DNA from: Emydura subglobosa
Taxonomy: Eukaryota > Chordata > Testudines > Chelidae
NCBI GenBank assembly: GCA_007922225.1
Contig: ML679962.1
Span: 29,123,563 to 29,187,562, forward strand
Length of the DNA: 64,000 nucleotides
Reading direction: 5' to 3'
The translations under genes were made by a program, and so were the position numbers. Below the pieces are notes generated by a model, which ran no database searches, was not told where the DNA came from, and saw only the letters and a list, made by a program, of their open reading frames with translations. The number at the start of each line of letters is the position of its first letter. Position 1 is the first letter of the stretch. Positions 1 to 13,700 of the stretch are shown one piece after another.

Positions 1-204
1 AATGGTAGTCTAATAATATTAACAATCATAAGCCAAATCCTCAGAGGTGATGAACTCTTGCAACTACCATTGGAATCAATGAAAGTTGCAAGGGATCAGC
101 ACCTCTGAAGATTTGGCCTATTGATAATGTTTTGCTCTTTGGTAGTGCCTTCCAGCCAAGGCTCTCCACAGATATATATGTGTCTCAGTTAATTTAGTTT
201 TCCA

Positions 205-275
205 ACATTGCTGTGAGATAGGGTATTATCATCTCTGTTTTATAATGGGGAAACATTGCTGAGACAGAGAAATGC
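205..275 (-). repeat. MIR-like remnant, second fragment
   Basis: The text 'gggtattatcatctctgtttta' (split by substitutions) followed by 'atggggaaac' resembles the MIR/CORE-SINE tail in reverse complement. It may belong to the same insertion as the related fragment at 560-640. Confidence 0.4.
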
Positions 276-712
276 CTAAGTTTCAAATACTAATACTAAA
301 CAAGGTGGACTGATTTTCAGAGGCACAGGTCACTCACAGCTCCAACTGAAGAGATTTGAAGTTGTGGGTGCTCATCAACTTTGCAAATCAGCCCCTTATT
401 TACATGTCTGACTATAGATTTATGTGCCTGACTTTGGGCTTCTGAATTTTAAAAGCTTAGCCTATTGATCTGCTTATTAGAAGTACTGAGCTCCCTCCCC
501 TCCCATTTTGAATTCTAAGAGAGTGTAAGTTCTCAGCTTCTATAAAGATCAAGCTCTATGTGTCTTGACCAAGGTCACAGAGCAAGTCTGTGGCAGAGCT
601 GTGGAACCCATAACTCTTGACATTCAGTTCTGAATCTTAGCAGCAGGACCATATTTCCTCCATGAAACAATACAAGGCCAAATCCTGATATCCAATTCAA
701 ATTGTACTTCAT

Positions 713-752
713 CCTTACTCAGGCAAACCAATGGATGTTTGCCTGAGTAAGG
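713..752. repeat. Perfect 16-bp inverted repeat (palindromic short repeat family)
   Basis: The arms CCTTACTCAGGCAAAC (713-728) and GTTTGCCTGAGTAAGG (737-752) are exact reverse complements around an 8-base spacer. A decayed relative occurs at 22060-22110. It looks like the core of an interspersed palindromic repeat, not a gene or terminator. Confidence 0.85.
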
Positions 753-1335
753 ACTAGTCAAATTTGAGTAAGACCCTCAAGGTAGGGTCCATAATTACAT
801 TTTTTTTTCTTTAGATTTATTTCCCGGAGCACAAAAATTCAAAGAGGACTGCCAATAGACGTGTCAGTATACTCTTATTGATAGCCTACTAATTGTTTGC
901 TTGGCTGTATCGATCTTTAAATTACATAAAGTCGTGAGCCATTTCCCAGTTCATGCCTGTGACGTCTGTATGCAATACCAATGTAATAGCTTTGATCTGA
1001 GGTCGTCTTGTTTGGAATTGACAACATTGTAAATGCCAGATGAGCAATCCTTTTCCGACAGATTCTCAGGGGAAAAGGAGCTGTCTGTTTCAGAAAAGTG
1101 AAGCAGCAGAGAGCTTTCTAATCCAGGAAAGGGTGCATTAGCCGCTCCCCAACCAGTCCCACTAAAGATGTTCTTTCTGCTTGGGCGGTCCACTGACAAA
1201 ATGCCTCTGATTCTCAGCCACTGGTTCCCTTTGCCTCCGAACTTCCTCCTCCCCGCAGGAAAGAGCTTTCTTGGGATGGGATTTTCAGAAGAACTTAAAG
1301 GCATTAGGCAACCACGCTAATGGTCTAAAAGAACC

Positions 1336-1450
1336 ATAAGTGACTTGCCCAAGGTCACAGAGGAAATCTTAGATAGGAATAGAAACCCGATCTCCTAACT
1401 CTTCTTCCTGCTTCTTAGCCACAAGGACATTTTCCTCATCACTCAAACCC
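1336..1450 (-). repeat. MIR-like (CORE-SINE) remnant
   Basis: The run gtgacttgcccaaggtcac, followed by a decayed 'gaaacccgatctcctaac' segment, matches the reverse complement of the MIR/CORE-SINE body (tRNA-derived SINE). A similar but more decayed fragment lies at 560-640 (ccaaggtcacagagcaag). Copies are old and truncated. Confidence 0.55.
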
Positions 1451-1905
1451 CTGTGATAGGGATCTATTCCCTTTTGGCTTTAAAGGATGTCATCCTTCTA
1501 AAAACAGAACATGAGAGCTTTATTAATAATTAAGAACTGCCCAGTTCTCACCAGTAAAAGTAATTTTAAAGCGGTTACCTCTTCCGTAGGGCAGAACCTT
1601 GCCTTTCTGGGGCCTGATTCTGGAACCATTCCTCAGGCTGAGCCACATTTACTCCCAAAAGCAGTCCTATTGGCTTCAATGAGAATACGCATAGGAATTA
1701 AGTGCTGCTCCTCCTCCAAGTACAGATTGCAGAACTGGGCCCATAAAAACACGTGAATTGTGAACCTAATGATTTAAAGCTATTAGTAGAAGACATTGGT
1801 ATATATTTTTAGTGAAGTGGTGTTTAAAAATTGTAGATTAACATTATATAGACAGTTAAAGGGAAATTCCATTGAATTTAGCAGTTCTTTCTGAGTCGTT
1901 TGTTG

Positions 1906-1975
1906 CAGTGGTTCTCAACCTTTTTCCATACCGGGACTACCCAGGTGAAATCAAGGTAGGAAACTCCCTGCCCAT
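1906..1975 (+). mobile_element. hAT-like terminus fragment
   Basis: CAGTGGTTCTCAACC at 1906-1920 is the left terminus of the family seen at 32704. No right terminus was found, so the copy is truncated or strongly decayed. Confidence 0.5.
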
Positions 1976-3908
1976 TTAGAGATACAGGAAATACAAAGTG
2001 GTCATGATTCCCTGCCTAACACCTGAGCCCAGATCTTGGGCTGAGAAATCCCTGTATTGTTGCATGCTGATCATACTTACCGAGAGGGGAATCACTGGAT
2101 TTTGTTTGTTTTTCTGTGCTTTTCCAATATTTCCAACCCCGAGAGTTAAAAAATTGTGGGTCAGGCCGAAAAACTCATAAGATTGTATTAAAAAATGTTG
2201 GGTGCCCTTTATTTGCTTTCTCGCTTTTGAGTCTTTAGGGTAAACTTGACAAGCTTTTTTTAAGCTTTCTTCCACAACCATGAGGGCTAGAAATTTACTT
2301 TAACTAACCAAATAAATGAACAAGTAAATCAGATCATCACCTAATCACATGCCTCCAGGAGCTGGGTCTTTTGAAAAACACCAGATATTGAGATGCGCGT
2401 ACTGCAATCACAGGGATGCCTGCTTGCCAAAATATAAACTGAAGCAAAGCAATTATTATACTTCTACTCCACATTTCACCCCCAGCTCCAGATTTGTGGG
2501 TAAGATGCCTGACAACCCAAGATAAAAGTATATATCTACAGTATGTGACAGTCTTAGGTGATTCTGGACTCTGTGTTAATCCTGATCTGTCTTACTTCCT
2601 CCCTTATTTTCTGTTAGGAGGCTCTGATGCCTTGTTTTGTCCTAATAGAAACAAATTCGCTAAAAATTGTGAACATGAAAGTGCTTCCAGGCTGCCTGGC
2701 ATGTTCTTATTGTTAATCAGAGTCTAGATGCTTACTCAGGCATCTCATGCCCAGCTGAAAGTCCCAGTGGGTTCAGAGGGAATTTTGGATATGCCAGCGG
2801 GCAGGACCGGACCCTTAGTTTTTCAGTCCGGCTGCTTTATCAAGACTGTTCACAGTTCTTCTGGCTCATCACTTTCTTGCAGTAAATATCAAGAGCCAAT
2901 CTGGATTTTGACTGAGCTCATTAAGATAAGCGATAGGCAGTTGTGTGTCGGATAGCCTTCTGCTCCCCCGTGTCAGGGAGAAACCTCATCGACAGCCGGC
3001 ACTTCGCTGCCACCCACTGATTGATTTGCTCTGCTGCCATTTGATTTAATTTACTCTTGTCATTTGAATAACCTCACTACTGCCAACTGATGTAATACTG
3101 CCTGCCTGGCCTCACCGTACCGCCTGCATTTGTATTCTTGATCTTCCCCTCCAGCCATATCCACCTCGGTCTTCCCTGCCTGGGACTTCTTCTTTCTCCC
3201 TCCCTCCTGTAATCTCTTATGATCTCAGGAACCCGCCCAATAAAAGGTTGCGAAACAGACCAAGTGATCATGTGGCCTGATTGTTGTAACCCTTGACCTC
3301 TCTTCCCTCTTATCCACCTGCCATTGTTTGTTGCTGGAACCTGTTATAACTAAATTTCGGGCTCAGCACACTTCCCGGGTTACTGGCCCTTAGCAACAGT
3401 GAGCCTACCTGAGCCTAAACCACCTATAATCCTTACTCCAGCAAGGGGCCAAGAGCTTCTAAAGCAAGCAGGGTTAGTCTGTGAGGGCTTGGAGTTAGGA
3501 GATGTCGTGGAGTTAGCGCCCCTCCCAGACAGCATCCACCACTGGGGCCATTAGGGACCAGTCCTTCAAAGTGCTGAGCATGGGAGTGGATGGGGCTCAG
3601 CTATTTGGAGAATCAGGCCCATGTGGAATCAACGCTGTCCTCCTCTGGCAGATTCATTGTGAAAGGCTAGTAGTTGCTACCATCCTGAGAGTGAATGTCT
3701 CTCTGGGGCAGCTGCCCCGGTTGGGATAGCGAGTCGTGTGAAAATTTTGCACCCACGGAGATAAAACTAGTTGTAAGCTCTTCAGCATAGGATCCGTGTC
3801 TCCTGTTTGTAGAATGCTGGGCACCTTTCTGAGAGTTCGTAAATAACAATAATGTGCTGTTGATACAGATCAAAGATGAGAGCTGGCCACAAAAAATTTG
3901 ACAAAACT

Positions 3909-3937
3909 CTTTTCCATCAAAATGTTTGATGGAAAAG
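3909..3937. repeat. Perfect 13-bp hairpin with 3-base loop
   Basis: The arms CTTTTCCATCAAA (3909-3921) and TTTGATGGAAAAG (3925-3937) flank the loop ATG. It sits just before a second inverted repeat at 3958-4083. No known element was recognised. Confidence 0.85.
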
Positions 3938-3957
3938 ATACTTGCTATATATAGCAT

Positions 3958-4083
3958 GGTGGTTAGGGCAGTGGAGACCCAGGTTCCAGTCCCTGCTCTG
4001 GAGCACTTCACATCACTTCAGAGGAGGTAGCACTAGGCCTTGAACCTGACGCTCCAATATCTCAGACTACTGCCCTAACCACC
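3958..4083. repeat. 126-bp segment bounded by 15-bp inverted repeats
   Basis: GGTGGTTAGGGCAGT (3958-3972) and its exact reverse complement (4069-4083) bracket tRNA-like SINE text (gttccagtccctgctct). This resembles two tRNA-derived SINE heads facing each other, or a palindromic short element. Confidence 0.65.
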
Positions 4084-5844
4084 AGATTACATAGTGTCAG
4101 AGACTTGCTCTTTCATTGTTTTCCAGCCAGCTCTACTCAAGATAGAAATTTTATCACTATAAGCAACAAAAGGTATGAAACACATCAGAGAACAGAAAGG
4201 TCATGTACTTCGTTTTAAAGGAACAATTCTTGGGAAATGCCAAGAATGACAAAAACTGAAAATACCGTGTAAAACTGAAAATCATCTTTCCCTTTTCTTC
4301 CTTTAAAAGCCGATTGGGTCGCTCAAAAAGAATGAGGATCATTATTGGACAGTAGCCTTTATTTTAGATTAAACATCCATAAGTGGTGGACTTTTTAACT
4401 AAAATCTCTAAGAAACAGGAAGAACTAAATGTGCGGAAAATTCCCCAGACAAGAAGTGAATGGATATTAATGACAGGTACTGAAAATAGTATGTTATCTG
4501 GTGACACTGTGCAGGTTGGTGCAGGTTGGTTTCTTATTACTACAAGTCAAGTCATGTAGAATTCACAGCTTGCCCTTTACCATAATTTATATCCACTAAA
4601 GCACTAAACAGATTCATGAAAAACTGCAACCAATCCATATCTATCATGTTTTATGTCTGGAGGAAGATTATGGGAATTACTTTCATTAAGTTTCATGAAA
4701 TATCTGCTTTTATTCTCAAAATGATAACTGGCACTTCCCCAAAGCTTATTCATGATGGTTTTTGATGGGGGAACAGGGTTGGTGATGCTTGTTTTATTGG
4801 TGGGGGGGAGAAATCCTTAACCTTTTCTTTTGATGTGGAGGGAATGATTAGTGGTAACAGGTGTGCCTGAGGCTCTCAGGAGTGGCCAGAACCACTCATG
4901 GTGGGAGACTATTTCCGGCGAGATGCCTCAAACGTAGCTGTGCCAGCATGAGTCAATCCTGATATCAATCCCCCTCTGATTAGTTCAGTTCTTTCCAGAG
5001 ACGAGACTGTTAGCTATTGTGAATTTTGCCAAATTTACAAATATCCACTGAGAACGGGACAAGGTAGTATCTTTACAAAGTAAGACATTATCACTGCATG
5101 TAGTTGTGCTTCTGTTCTAACATCTATTTACCTGCAAACTTCAAGACCACAGATGGCTGTTATACCTTTCTAAATGCTATCGCTTGGGTTGGTTGTTTTT
5201 TAAAATAGCTATACTATGGAAATAGTTACTGCATGAAAAGATAAAGTAAACTAGCAAGTTGGTATTTGATTGCTACATTAATATGGCACTGCTTCTTTCT
5301 TTTAAAAATATGCTTCAGTGTAGCTAGTGCTTAGGAAAGTTTCCAAATCGATAGGCTCAGAGACTGAAGTATGGAATGAAGGTACAAAGACATTGAATGC
5401 AGGCCTCTCAAAAATATCCCCTCATTCTCCAACTCCAAACTGGCCATTCCTAGGGCTGTTTCTCTACCCATTTGCTCCTTTATTTTCCTTAGCTGAAAGA
5501 GCCTGCAACTGTGCCAGTCTGAGTGGGAGTTTCAACTATATTATATACCTGCCCATGAGGAATTAATGTGAGAATGCAAATCCATTGCGCACAGACTCTC
5601 AAACAGCCATTAGTGAGCTACTCCACCAAGTTGGAGGAGGAGCAACCTCTCAGCATGCTCTGCTTCCTCTCCTCCTCCGTTTCCTCTTGTTCTCTGCTGA
5701 TCAGTGGATGTATTGGAACAAGCAATTTAAAGATGAAAAACTCTGCCAGCCATTAACAGTTCCCTGAGCCATCCAGTCACTCAGAATTGTTTTATACTTA
5801 CTGGCATTGGAATAGACTGATTAAAAAGGACATTAAAAATAGGA

Positions 5845-6320
5845 GAGGCTTAAAGAAGAGTTACAGGAATGACTCGAGTTATGGAAAATGTGACTTACCA
5901 CAAGAGATTTAAGCAGCTCAGTCTATTTGGATTATGGGTGCGAAGGCTAATAGAAGATTTCATGACAGTCTAAAAGTATCTTGACATGCAGAATCTATAG
6001 GATACTAGAGGCTTTTTAGTCTAGCAGACAAAGCATAATGAGAACCAATAGCTTGAAGTTCAGCTACAAAAATTCCAACTGGGAATAAATGGCACATTTT
6101 TAACAATGAGGGTAATTAACTGTTAGAACAGTTTACCAAGAGATGTATTGGCTTCTTCTTTGGTTGAAGTCTTTAAATCAGGACTGGATCTCTTTCCAAA
6201 AGATACACTCTGTTCAATCACAAGTTAATGGGCTCAGTGCAAGGATTAGTGCGTAAAATATTATGGCCTGTGTTATGCAGGAGACCAGAATGGCCCCTTC
6301 TGGCCTTAAAACCTATGAAT
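5845..6320 (+). mobile_element. CR1 LINE, 3' end of ORF2 and tail (degenerate)
   Basis: The fragment reads as an old CR1: 'gagttacaggaatgactcgag', then 'accacaagagatttaagcagctcagtc', the 'gggtaattaactgttagaaca' segment, and the tail 'ccttctggccttaaaac'. Stops and indels are frequent in the ORF2 C-terminus. These quotations are contiguous in order over the interval but separated by unquoted sequence. It is truncated at the 5' side, as is usual for CR1. Confidence 0.8.
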
Positions 6321-6713
6321 CTCAACAGATTTTTGAGAGGACTGGGTTAGAGCATGGTAAAAACACCAGTGCACCATACAGTAAATATAATAACAGTAAA
6401 GATACAAAAGCTCCAAAAAAGATGCAATTTTCAACTTGTAGGAGCTTATAGGAGGCCACGTCCCATGGTTTAGTTGCCCGCAGTTAGATACTATACACAC
6501 ATTACCAAGACCTCTTTTTGAAATTAGTTTGAAAATTATCTTAAGTGAGCCTAATTCTATTCTCACTTCTACCAGTTCAGCACATTTGCAGTTTCATTGA
6601 CTCTGTTGGCATTACTTCCTTTAACACCAGAGCAAGAGAAAAATCAGGTCCAGTATCTACCAAAGGCCAATGTATCTGAAACGCCATTGTGCTGTTTCTG
6701 AATTCTAATATGT

Positions 6714-6734
6714 CACTCTCTCTCTCTCTCTCTC
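6714..6734. repeat. (CT)n microsatellite
   Basis: An uninterrupted run of about ten CT units. Confidence 0.9.
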
Positions 6735-8809
6735 AGCTGTTCTGTAAACTTCCTAGGATAGTGCCATGAAACAAGCCTTGAAATTGAGAAATGGAAAGTG
6801 TTCAAGGAAATTCAGGTTTCCAAATATTGTTAGTAGAATAGAAATGTAAGTGGGTGGGATGTGAGAAGTGGCCCTGTGGAGTTGAAGACGGCGATACATG
6901 TGGACCATCCAGGGGAATAAAGCTAACACTTCTGATTCCTGCATGGCTGTGTTGGACAAGTCACAATCTCACCTTTAAATAGAAGGGACTTTGCTCCAAC
7001 CCTTTCTTTATGACTAGATGATTTAATTAAGCCTAAATTATGGCTGACTGATACATAGCAAGTTTCGCTTTATAGCTCTCCAAAATTGACATTTACACAA
7101 GCGCCATCAGCCGCTTATTCAGTTAGTTAAACTTCTATGGATGATGTAGTTTTCCGTAACTTTCAGTCCAAACATTTTGTGCCTCATCGTGGTACCATTA
7201 CTATTTGTTTACTGTCATTAGTGAATTAGAATAATTGATCCATTGCTTCTTTATCACCTCCATGTCTGTAGCTATAGACAGTTAACATATGTCTTTGGGA
7301 CTTTGGAGTCATCTTCATTTTCAAAACTGAACAGGTCCAATTCTCAGAGCCCTGCTCCACAGAATCGATTTTCTCCCTTTTTTTACAGCCTTGTTATTTT
7401 CCAGTAACCCATTTCCAGTAATCATCTCCCAGAATCATTGCTTGCATGCAAAACTTGCACACCTATTGTGACAACCCCATAACCTATTTTGACAGTAATC
7501 TGAAACACACAGGTTTCTCATGGCCCATGCACACAGACTTAAGAATGTTGTGTAAAGCAGAAATGGTATTTCCAACAAGCAAAACTGTTTATTTTCTTTA
7601 AAAGCAATTTGTAACTACAAATCCTTTTGAATTTTTAAGAGAGAGAGGACAAGCTATTGGCGCAAACTGGCAATCCTTGCTAAAGACAACAAAGCCCGAA
7701 TTTGGTCCCTCTGGGTCAGGACTGAGATTCAACACCCAGCCACTAGTCACTATGCAAAAAATGTAAAAAGCACTTGTACTTACAAATTGCTTTTTAAGTA
7801 AAGATACAGTGTTTGTGTCTTGCAAGAGTTCCAACCTAACCAGGAAAGAGGCACATTTTACTTGTACGTAAAGTAAAAATTCTAGGTGTTGATTGCTGCA
7901 AAATATCTCTAGTCACTGTTCACTGTCCAAGAGGTCTTGGTCTCTTAAAAAGTTCTGTGAGTGTTAGGAAGATTTTCTGAGGAAGAATGAAGCCTTTGTG
8001 CTTCTCAGCAGCATGAGTGGCATTCTCAAATTGGCACTGACACTCTTTGCTCCTCTTTGGGAGATGTGTTTTTGTTAGGAGGAGCTCCAGTGAAAATGAA
8101 GAGCAGCAGTAGGGGAGTCAGCAGGCCCGTATATTTCCGGTTTGGTAGATAAACCTAAAGAACCCAGCCAACCCAGTGAGAGAAGTTTCTGTGGTTAATT
8201 TTCTCTTCTGTGTTACTGATTTTCCTTTTTCATTAGGTTTGAAATTGAGAGAGCTTTGTTCAATGTTAGTAGCCGCTGGCAATAAGCTGTAGAGATGAGA
8301 TATAGGGCAGGAGAAAAGAAAAATGTGTGAAAAATTGAAATGACACGGTTATATTGGTGACTTGTAATATGGAGAAAGAAAATGTATATCCAGTGTGCTT
8401 TGCCAGTAGTAAGAGGAAAGGATTGTATTATACAGGAAGGTCTTTAGAGACCACAGGAAAGACAAAGCAGGGCTTGAGTCCTGATGATTTAAAACAAAAA
8501 TACATTTATATATTTTCATTTAAAAGGAGTGTATTTTGGGGACAGGAGAGGATGGTTTAATAAAAAAAAAGTAATTTCTCTTTTCAGGTAGTCAGCTTAG
8601 AAACTTTGGAGTATACTGTCAGCTGAGAGGAGACCAATTCTGGGGTGCAACTTGCATCCTCATTTCTGCACCCATAACACAAATTGCCAGAGTAAATCTG
8701 AATAGTTCCACCTCTATCGCCCTCAGTCTCTTCAAGGCACAACTACTCAGCTTTGCACTTGAACCTGAGCTCTGTGAAAGTGAGACCATGCTTCTGAGAC
8801 TCTACTTTA

Positions 8810-9025
8810 CATCTTGTCTACACACACAAGTGGTGTCACTAACTGGCAGAAAAGTGCTTCTACTGGTAAAGATTATTCTTCTGTGGGAAGGAAATAAGGC
8901 ACCTTTATATCAGAATAACTAGGTTCACACTAGGAATTGTATAGGTGTATAATTATATTGGTTCAAAAGAAAAAATCACACCCCTGACTGACATACTGCT
9001 ATAAAAGCTATGTGTAGACAAGGCC
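8810..9025. mobile_element. Harbinger-like MITE
   Basis: Terminal inverted repeats: the left begins catcttgtctacaca, and the right end reads tgtgtagacaaggcc. The flanks are TTA on the left and TTG on the right, compatible with a 3-bp TTA target duplication with one change. The interior has no coding capacity. The same 'tgtctac' terminus is shared with 30754-31003, 37462-37689 and 40401-40660. Confidence 0.7.
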
Positions 9026-10680
9026 TTGGAGAGGGAACTTTCTCTCACCTTTCCCCTCAACAAATGCCTTCAACACCTATGAGAAGAGATCCTTCTAAAA
9101 CTGTCATTTCTGGGTGTCATCCATCATTTAGTCAGGTGATCCTGAATTCTGAATATGGATTGTACCTCATCACTCATCAATATCTGCAAATACTTGATTT
9201 GTTCCTGTACCTGCCCTTCCCTCAGTAACGCAACCTGTCTCATAGTTTGAAAAAAGACCAACCTTCCTACACAATGGGGGACAAAGAGAGAGACTTGGAG
9301 CTCCTTTTGTGCTCACTTAGAAATGTTATATGGTGCTCAGACACTACACCGCTGTGACCAGAATAAGGCCACAGACAGAAGCAGTTCAGTCCTTCTCTAC
9401 AGAGATCATACATGGTCTTTTGATTACTTTTGTGTTTGAGGTTACGCTTTTCCCCCTGTAAAAACTTGTCAGTACAATCTTGCAGTGGAACTCACTCCTG
9501 TGTACCATTTAAGTCTAAATCGAGCCTTGAAATGTGATATAGGTCTGTGTGCTGGCTTTCTGCACAAGGATGAATGTCACTTTCTTATTTTATTTTTTCA
9601 AGTTACAATAGAAAGCATCCATAGACAGCCTCTGATCACCCTGCCATTTATTTAATATCACAGACGCAAAATGCAAAGCACCCAAGCAGGGGTGAACCCA
9701 TAATCAGCTGCTAACACCCCATACATCACATCGGCCCATCTGCTAATCTCAGAGTATCGGGGGGAGACAGCCCCATTACATGTGAGCATGTTATCAAAAG
9801 TATAAACCCATTTTAAAGCACAATCCTGTTAAATAATGACATTCATCGGTGTAGTGCAACACTTTTCATTGAAGACACAATACTGAGAGAGCAAACCCAC
9901 TGATGGACTTGTTTGCATTCTTCCTTGACACATGGCTCTTATTTTCCTTTGTTTTATCCTTTGAAACTATGCCTTGCTATAACTTTTCTCCTGTACCCCA
10001 CTCCCTCAGTTTCTTCCAAGAATTTTGGCCTCCATTACAACTAACATCCATGTTGTTGACACCAAAATGAGTATATTTCAGTGTGGGGTGGACAGAGAAT
10101 TCAAGACGGGGAGCCCTTCTCATCTCAGGAATAGAAATTAGCTTCCCAGATAAGGATCAAACTAGGTAACACTGCATCATGCTCATGCACACCCCACCTT
10201 AGGAGGTGGTCGGAACCAGTCGTTTGTATCCTCTCAGTCAGATCAGCTTTCATTGCACAAAAGGCTCTGTGCCCACCTCCCTTCAGATCTGTAGGGAATG
10301 TTGGTCCACTTTTGCAGTGAGGTTAAATTTCTAGGCCTCGTCAAGTTAGAAAAGGCCTGCTACTCCTCAGCTTGCTGGCAGTTGTCCCTCTGAAACGTTC
10401 TGTCTGGAAGGCAGGTTAACATTTTCCACCCACATCTATCCCCACCAATCCTACTACATTCAACTTGCAATTCCCTCAGTAGATACAGGGCCGTGTGTAC
10501 TGATGCTGTTGGAGGCATACGGAAGGAGTGTCCAATCTGCTCACCTTCATGTGGGAAGGCTGGGAGGGAGGAAACGGCCCCGCGGACACTGCTTGGGGCC
10601 AGGAGCGGCTCCTGGCCAGGAGCAGGGCCCACATCACGTGGGAGAGGGGAAGGGGGGAGGGGAGAAGATGTGGCATGCCA

Positions 10681-10729
10681 CATCCAAACCGACCCCTGCC
10701 CTAGAAGGTTGCCGACCCCTGCCCTAGAT
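10681..10729. repeat. Short tandem duplication, possible hAT-like terminus
   Basis: The text ccgacccctgccctaga occurs twice about 23 bases apart, separated by aggttg. The 'ggttgccgacccctg' piece resembles an hAT-like terminus known from reptile repeats, with CCCTAGA as a possible target copy. The matching left end was not found. Confidence 0.4.
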
Positions 10730-13700
10730 GATGATTTGCTGTACAATGGGAGAATTTTACCCAATCTCTTCTGTATCCTGTCTTCTACTGGCCAGAGAAC
10801 CCATAAGCTGTGTAGACATACCTCTCAGACTCCAAATGCAATGGTCATTATGCCTACAATAACTGACTGTGTCTGCTATGCCACACTTACACCTGTGTGT
10901 ATAGCCATATAGTAATGAACTCTTGTAGCTATATACAGCTGTGGGTAAATTTTGACTGTTTAATGGTGCCTACTGTCTAGGGTGCTAGAGATATTTCTCA
11001 GTCTGGAAACTGTACTATGGTATTCTCCCCTTGAATGATACACGTTGTATCAGATTTAAAATAATTCAGAGAAACGTACACAAAAGACTAGGTTTTCGCG
11101 CCTCAACACATATCAGTTTTTGCCCCCAGGGGATTATTTCACATCCATAGATCTGACAGATGCACATCACCATAGGTCAGGACTGCAGTTATGCCACTAC
11201 AATTTTATGTGAATAGCCCATCACACTTTAAGTTTATCTCAATTATCTGGATCTTTATTAATGCCCCTGATGGTGGCTGTAGCTACCCCAAGGGACAGTG
11301 GAGGAAATCTGTAACCATTTGTGGATAACATGGAGTGATGTCTAGCACCAGAAGCAGTTCAAATAACAAACTTGACACTGAAGTGCCCATGGTCTCATAT
11401 TAGATCTTGCAGAGAGCAACTTAATTCCTTTCTCAACACTATCACAGCAAGGAAAAGAGATAAGCATAAGGAAGGGCAAAGCTTTTCTCAGGGGAAGCGT
11501 TTTGGAAGATTCTGCTCTTGCCTCCTAAGTAAGATACTGTCTTGTATCCAAATACAAGGCAAGGCACCACATGGGGCATTTCAAGGCTCCAGGACTATAT
11601 ATCGTAAAAGTCACTTTCTCTTTGGTAGCCAGTTCTGTATGCAAAGTGCAGTATCAGAAGAGCACAGTTTTAGCTGCTGCTGGCTGCCAGCACACTAGAA
11701 TAAAGTATAGTCTTAAACGGATGTAAAGGTCAGTTTGTGGATCACTCAGGCCACATCTGGTATGCTTAATACTATTAATTATCTTGTCCATGCCCTTAAG
11801 TTTTTCCCATGCCTTGGAAAATGCTCCCTTTTCCTAGCCTCCTTTATTTTAGGGTAACAAATTATTGTTTTTGCATGACATAACCACATAGGTTCAGACA
11901 ATATTCTCAGAAGATTGCTCCGGATTAATTGATAAAATAGCTTTCCCAAATGGAACAAGAGTTCATGAAGAGTTCCCCACAACAGGAAAATATTACTTCC
12001 CTTTCTGTTCTGTATTTCCGATTCAAAGCGGAAGCTATTTTCTTTTGAGCTTTGAGAAGGACGTGAGCCCTTTCTCCCCAAACAGGTATTTTTTAGGGTC
12101 TCGTCAGAGCCACATGACCTCTGTGTATGATTCATGGGGGCCAAGACTTTTTTTCACCATTTCAGGTGGAATGCTTTAAACCACATGGAATTAAGCCTCA
12201 GAATTAAACTAGCTGTCACAGAAGTGGCTGGCTGATTACTAGCCATGGCCCGGATGCTTATGATTTTTCAAACTCCTGTTGAAAAAGAAGAATCTGGTCT
12301 GCTGCCATTGCGGTGTGCTTTTCCACAATACCAAAGACTCAATCTCTCAGTCTGTGAGCCCAGTTCCCTACCACAATATAGCCCATTTATGCCACTAATC
12401 TGGTCCAAAGGGAAAGGGGCCAGCTGATCCCCAATGAGGGGAATCGCTGGGCAGTGTGGAGCTCTCATAGGACTGTGCACCATTTCCCTTCCACACCCAA
12501 GCCTAGGGAGCATGACCAAAGGAAAGGGGTGTGACCCAAGTATTTCTGCATCGCATTGTGGCGATAGACCATTGGGCATAAATTGGAGCAGACCAGAGAG
12601 TTTTTTAACTTTTTTGGGGGCTGAAATCAGCCCTAGCCTGCGACAGAACCAGAATGCTGCGAAAGTGGCAGAGAGTCACCTTTATCACTCCTGCTCCTTT
12701 GGTACTGGATGCACAAATCCAGCTTCATGTTTTTGTTGTATTCCTCTCTCTGCTATTTAAGGATTTCCTGATAACATTTGCAGTCCTCGCAGAGGTTTCC
12801 CTCATCCTCCTCCCCTGTTTACACATCAGCAAATTCATTATCCTTGGAAGATTTCCCTGTTGTGTCATTAGAAATTGCCTTTCCTTTCCATGACCATCTG
12901 GGCAGACACACATGCCTTGAATCACCATGTAAGGCACACTGAGGATGGGAAAGGGTTTGCCTTGCTAAAGCAGAATTGTCCTTGGGCAAGCAAAATATCT
13001 ACAGGGTTGGTTTGTTTTGTTTTTTCCATTGTCATCAATCAACAACGATGATACTGACAAGGGTAGTGAGTGGATTTTGAGCTTGGGCACATACATTTTC
13101 CTCCCAGCTTTACAAGCCTGGCTTAGCCACCTCCAGAGTTAAAAAAAAAAACAAAAAAACCCAAGTGATGGTGCAGACCTCAGGAGTTCTGAGTCACAAA
13201 GCCTTCATGATCTGGAACCCATCAAGCAAAATTTTGGATGACTAGAGCCCCATGTGCCTGAAATTACATTTAATATGTGACTAATGTGAGTTTTATCAAC
13301 TGCATGTGAGGCAAGAGACTCGGAGTAAACTGGAGTTCTCGCCACTAATCGGTTTAGGGCAATTAGACTATTGCCTTCAGTAAATCACATCTGTCAAAGA
13401 GAAACCAAGGTCATTTTCAACATGACACTTACCTGAGCTGATAAATTATGGCTCAAGTCACTGAGCACAATGGGTTGTCACAATATCTCTTTAGGAACGA
13501 ACAGCTTTAACACCTGAAAATTGTTTGAGGTTTTTCCTGTTTATTATGATTCTTTTAATTTCATTCAGCTTTATCCCCCCATTAAATTCTTGCATGCCTG
13601 CTTCATTTAGATCTCATCTTTTGATTAGATAAATGGACCATAAAGTATGTTCCCCAAGGTTCTGAAAATAAAAACTAAAGAACCAGAGAAAATCATTCCC

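Noticed and set aside
10360..10912. Overlapping frames on both strands (134 and 139 codons)
   Set aside because: Local GC-rich sequence with opposite-strand open frames; no splice-phase or domain support.
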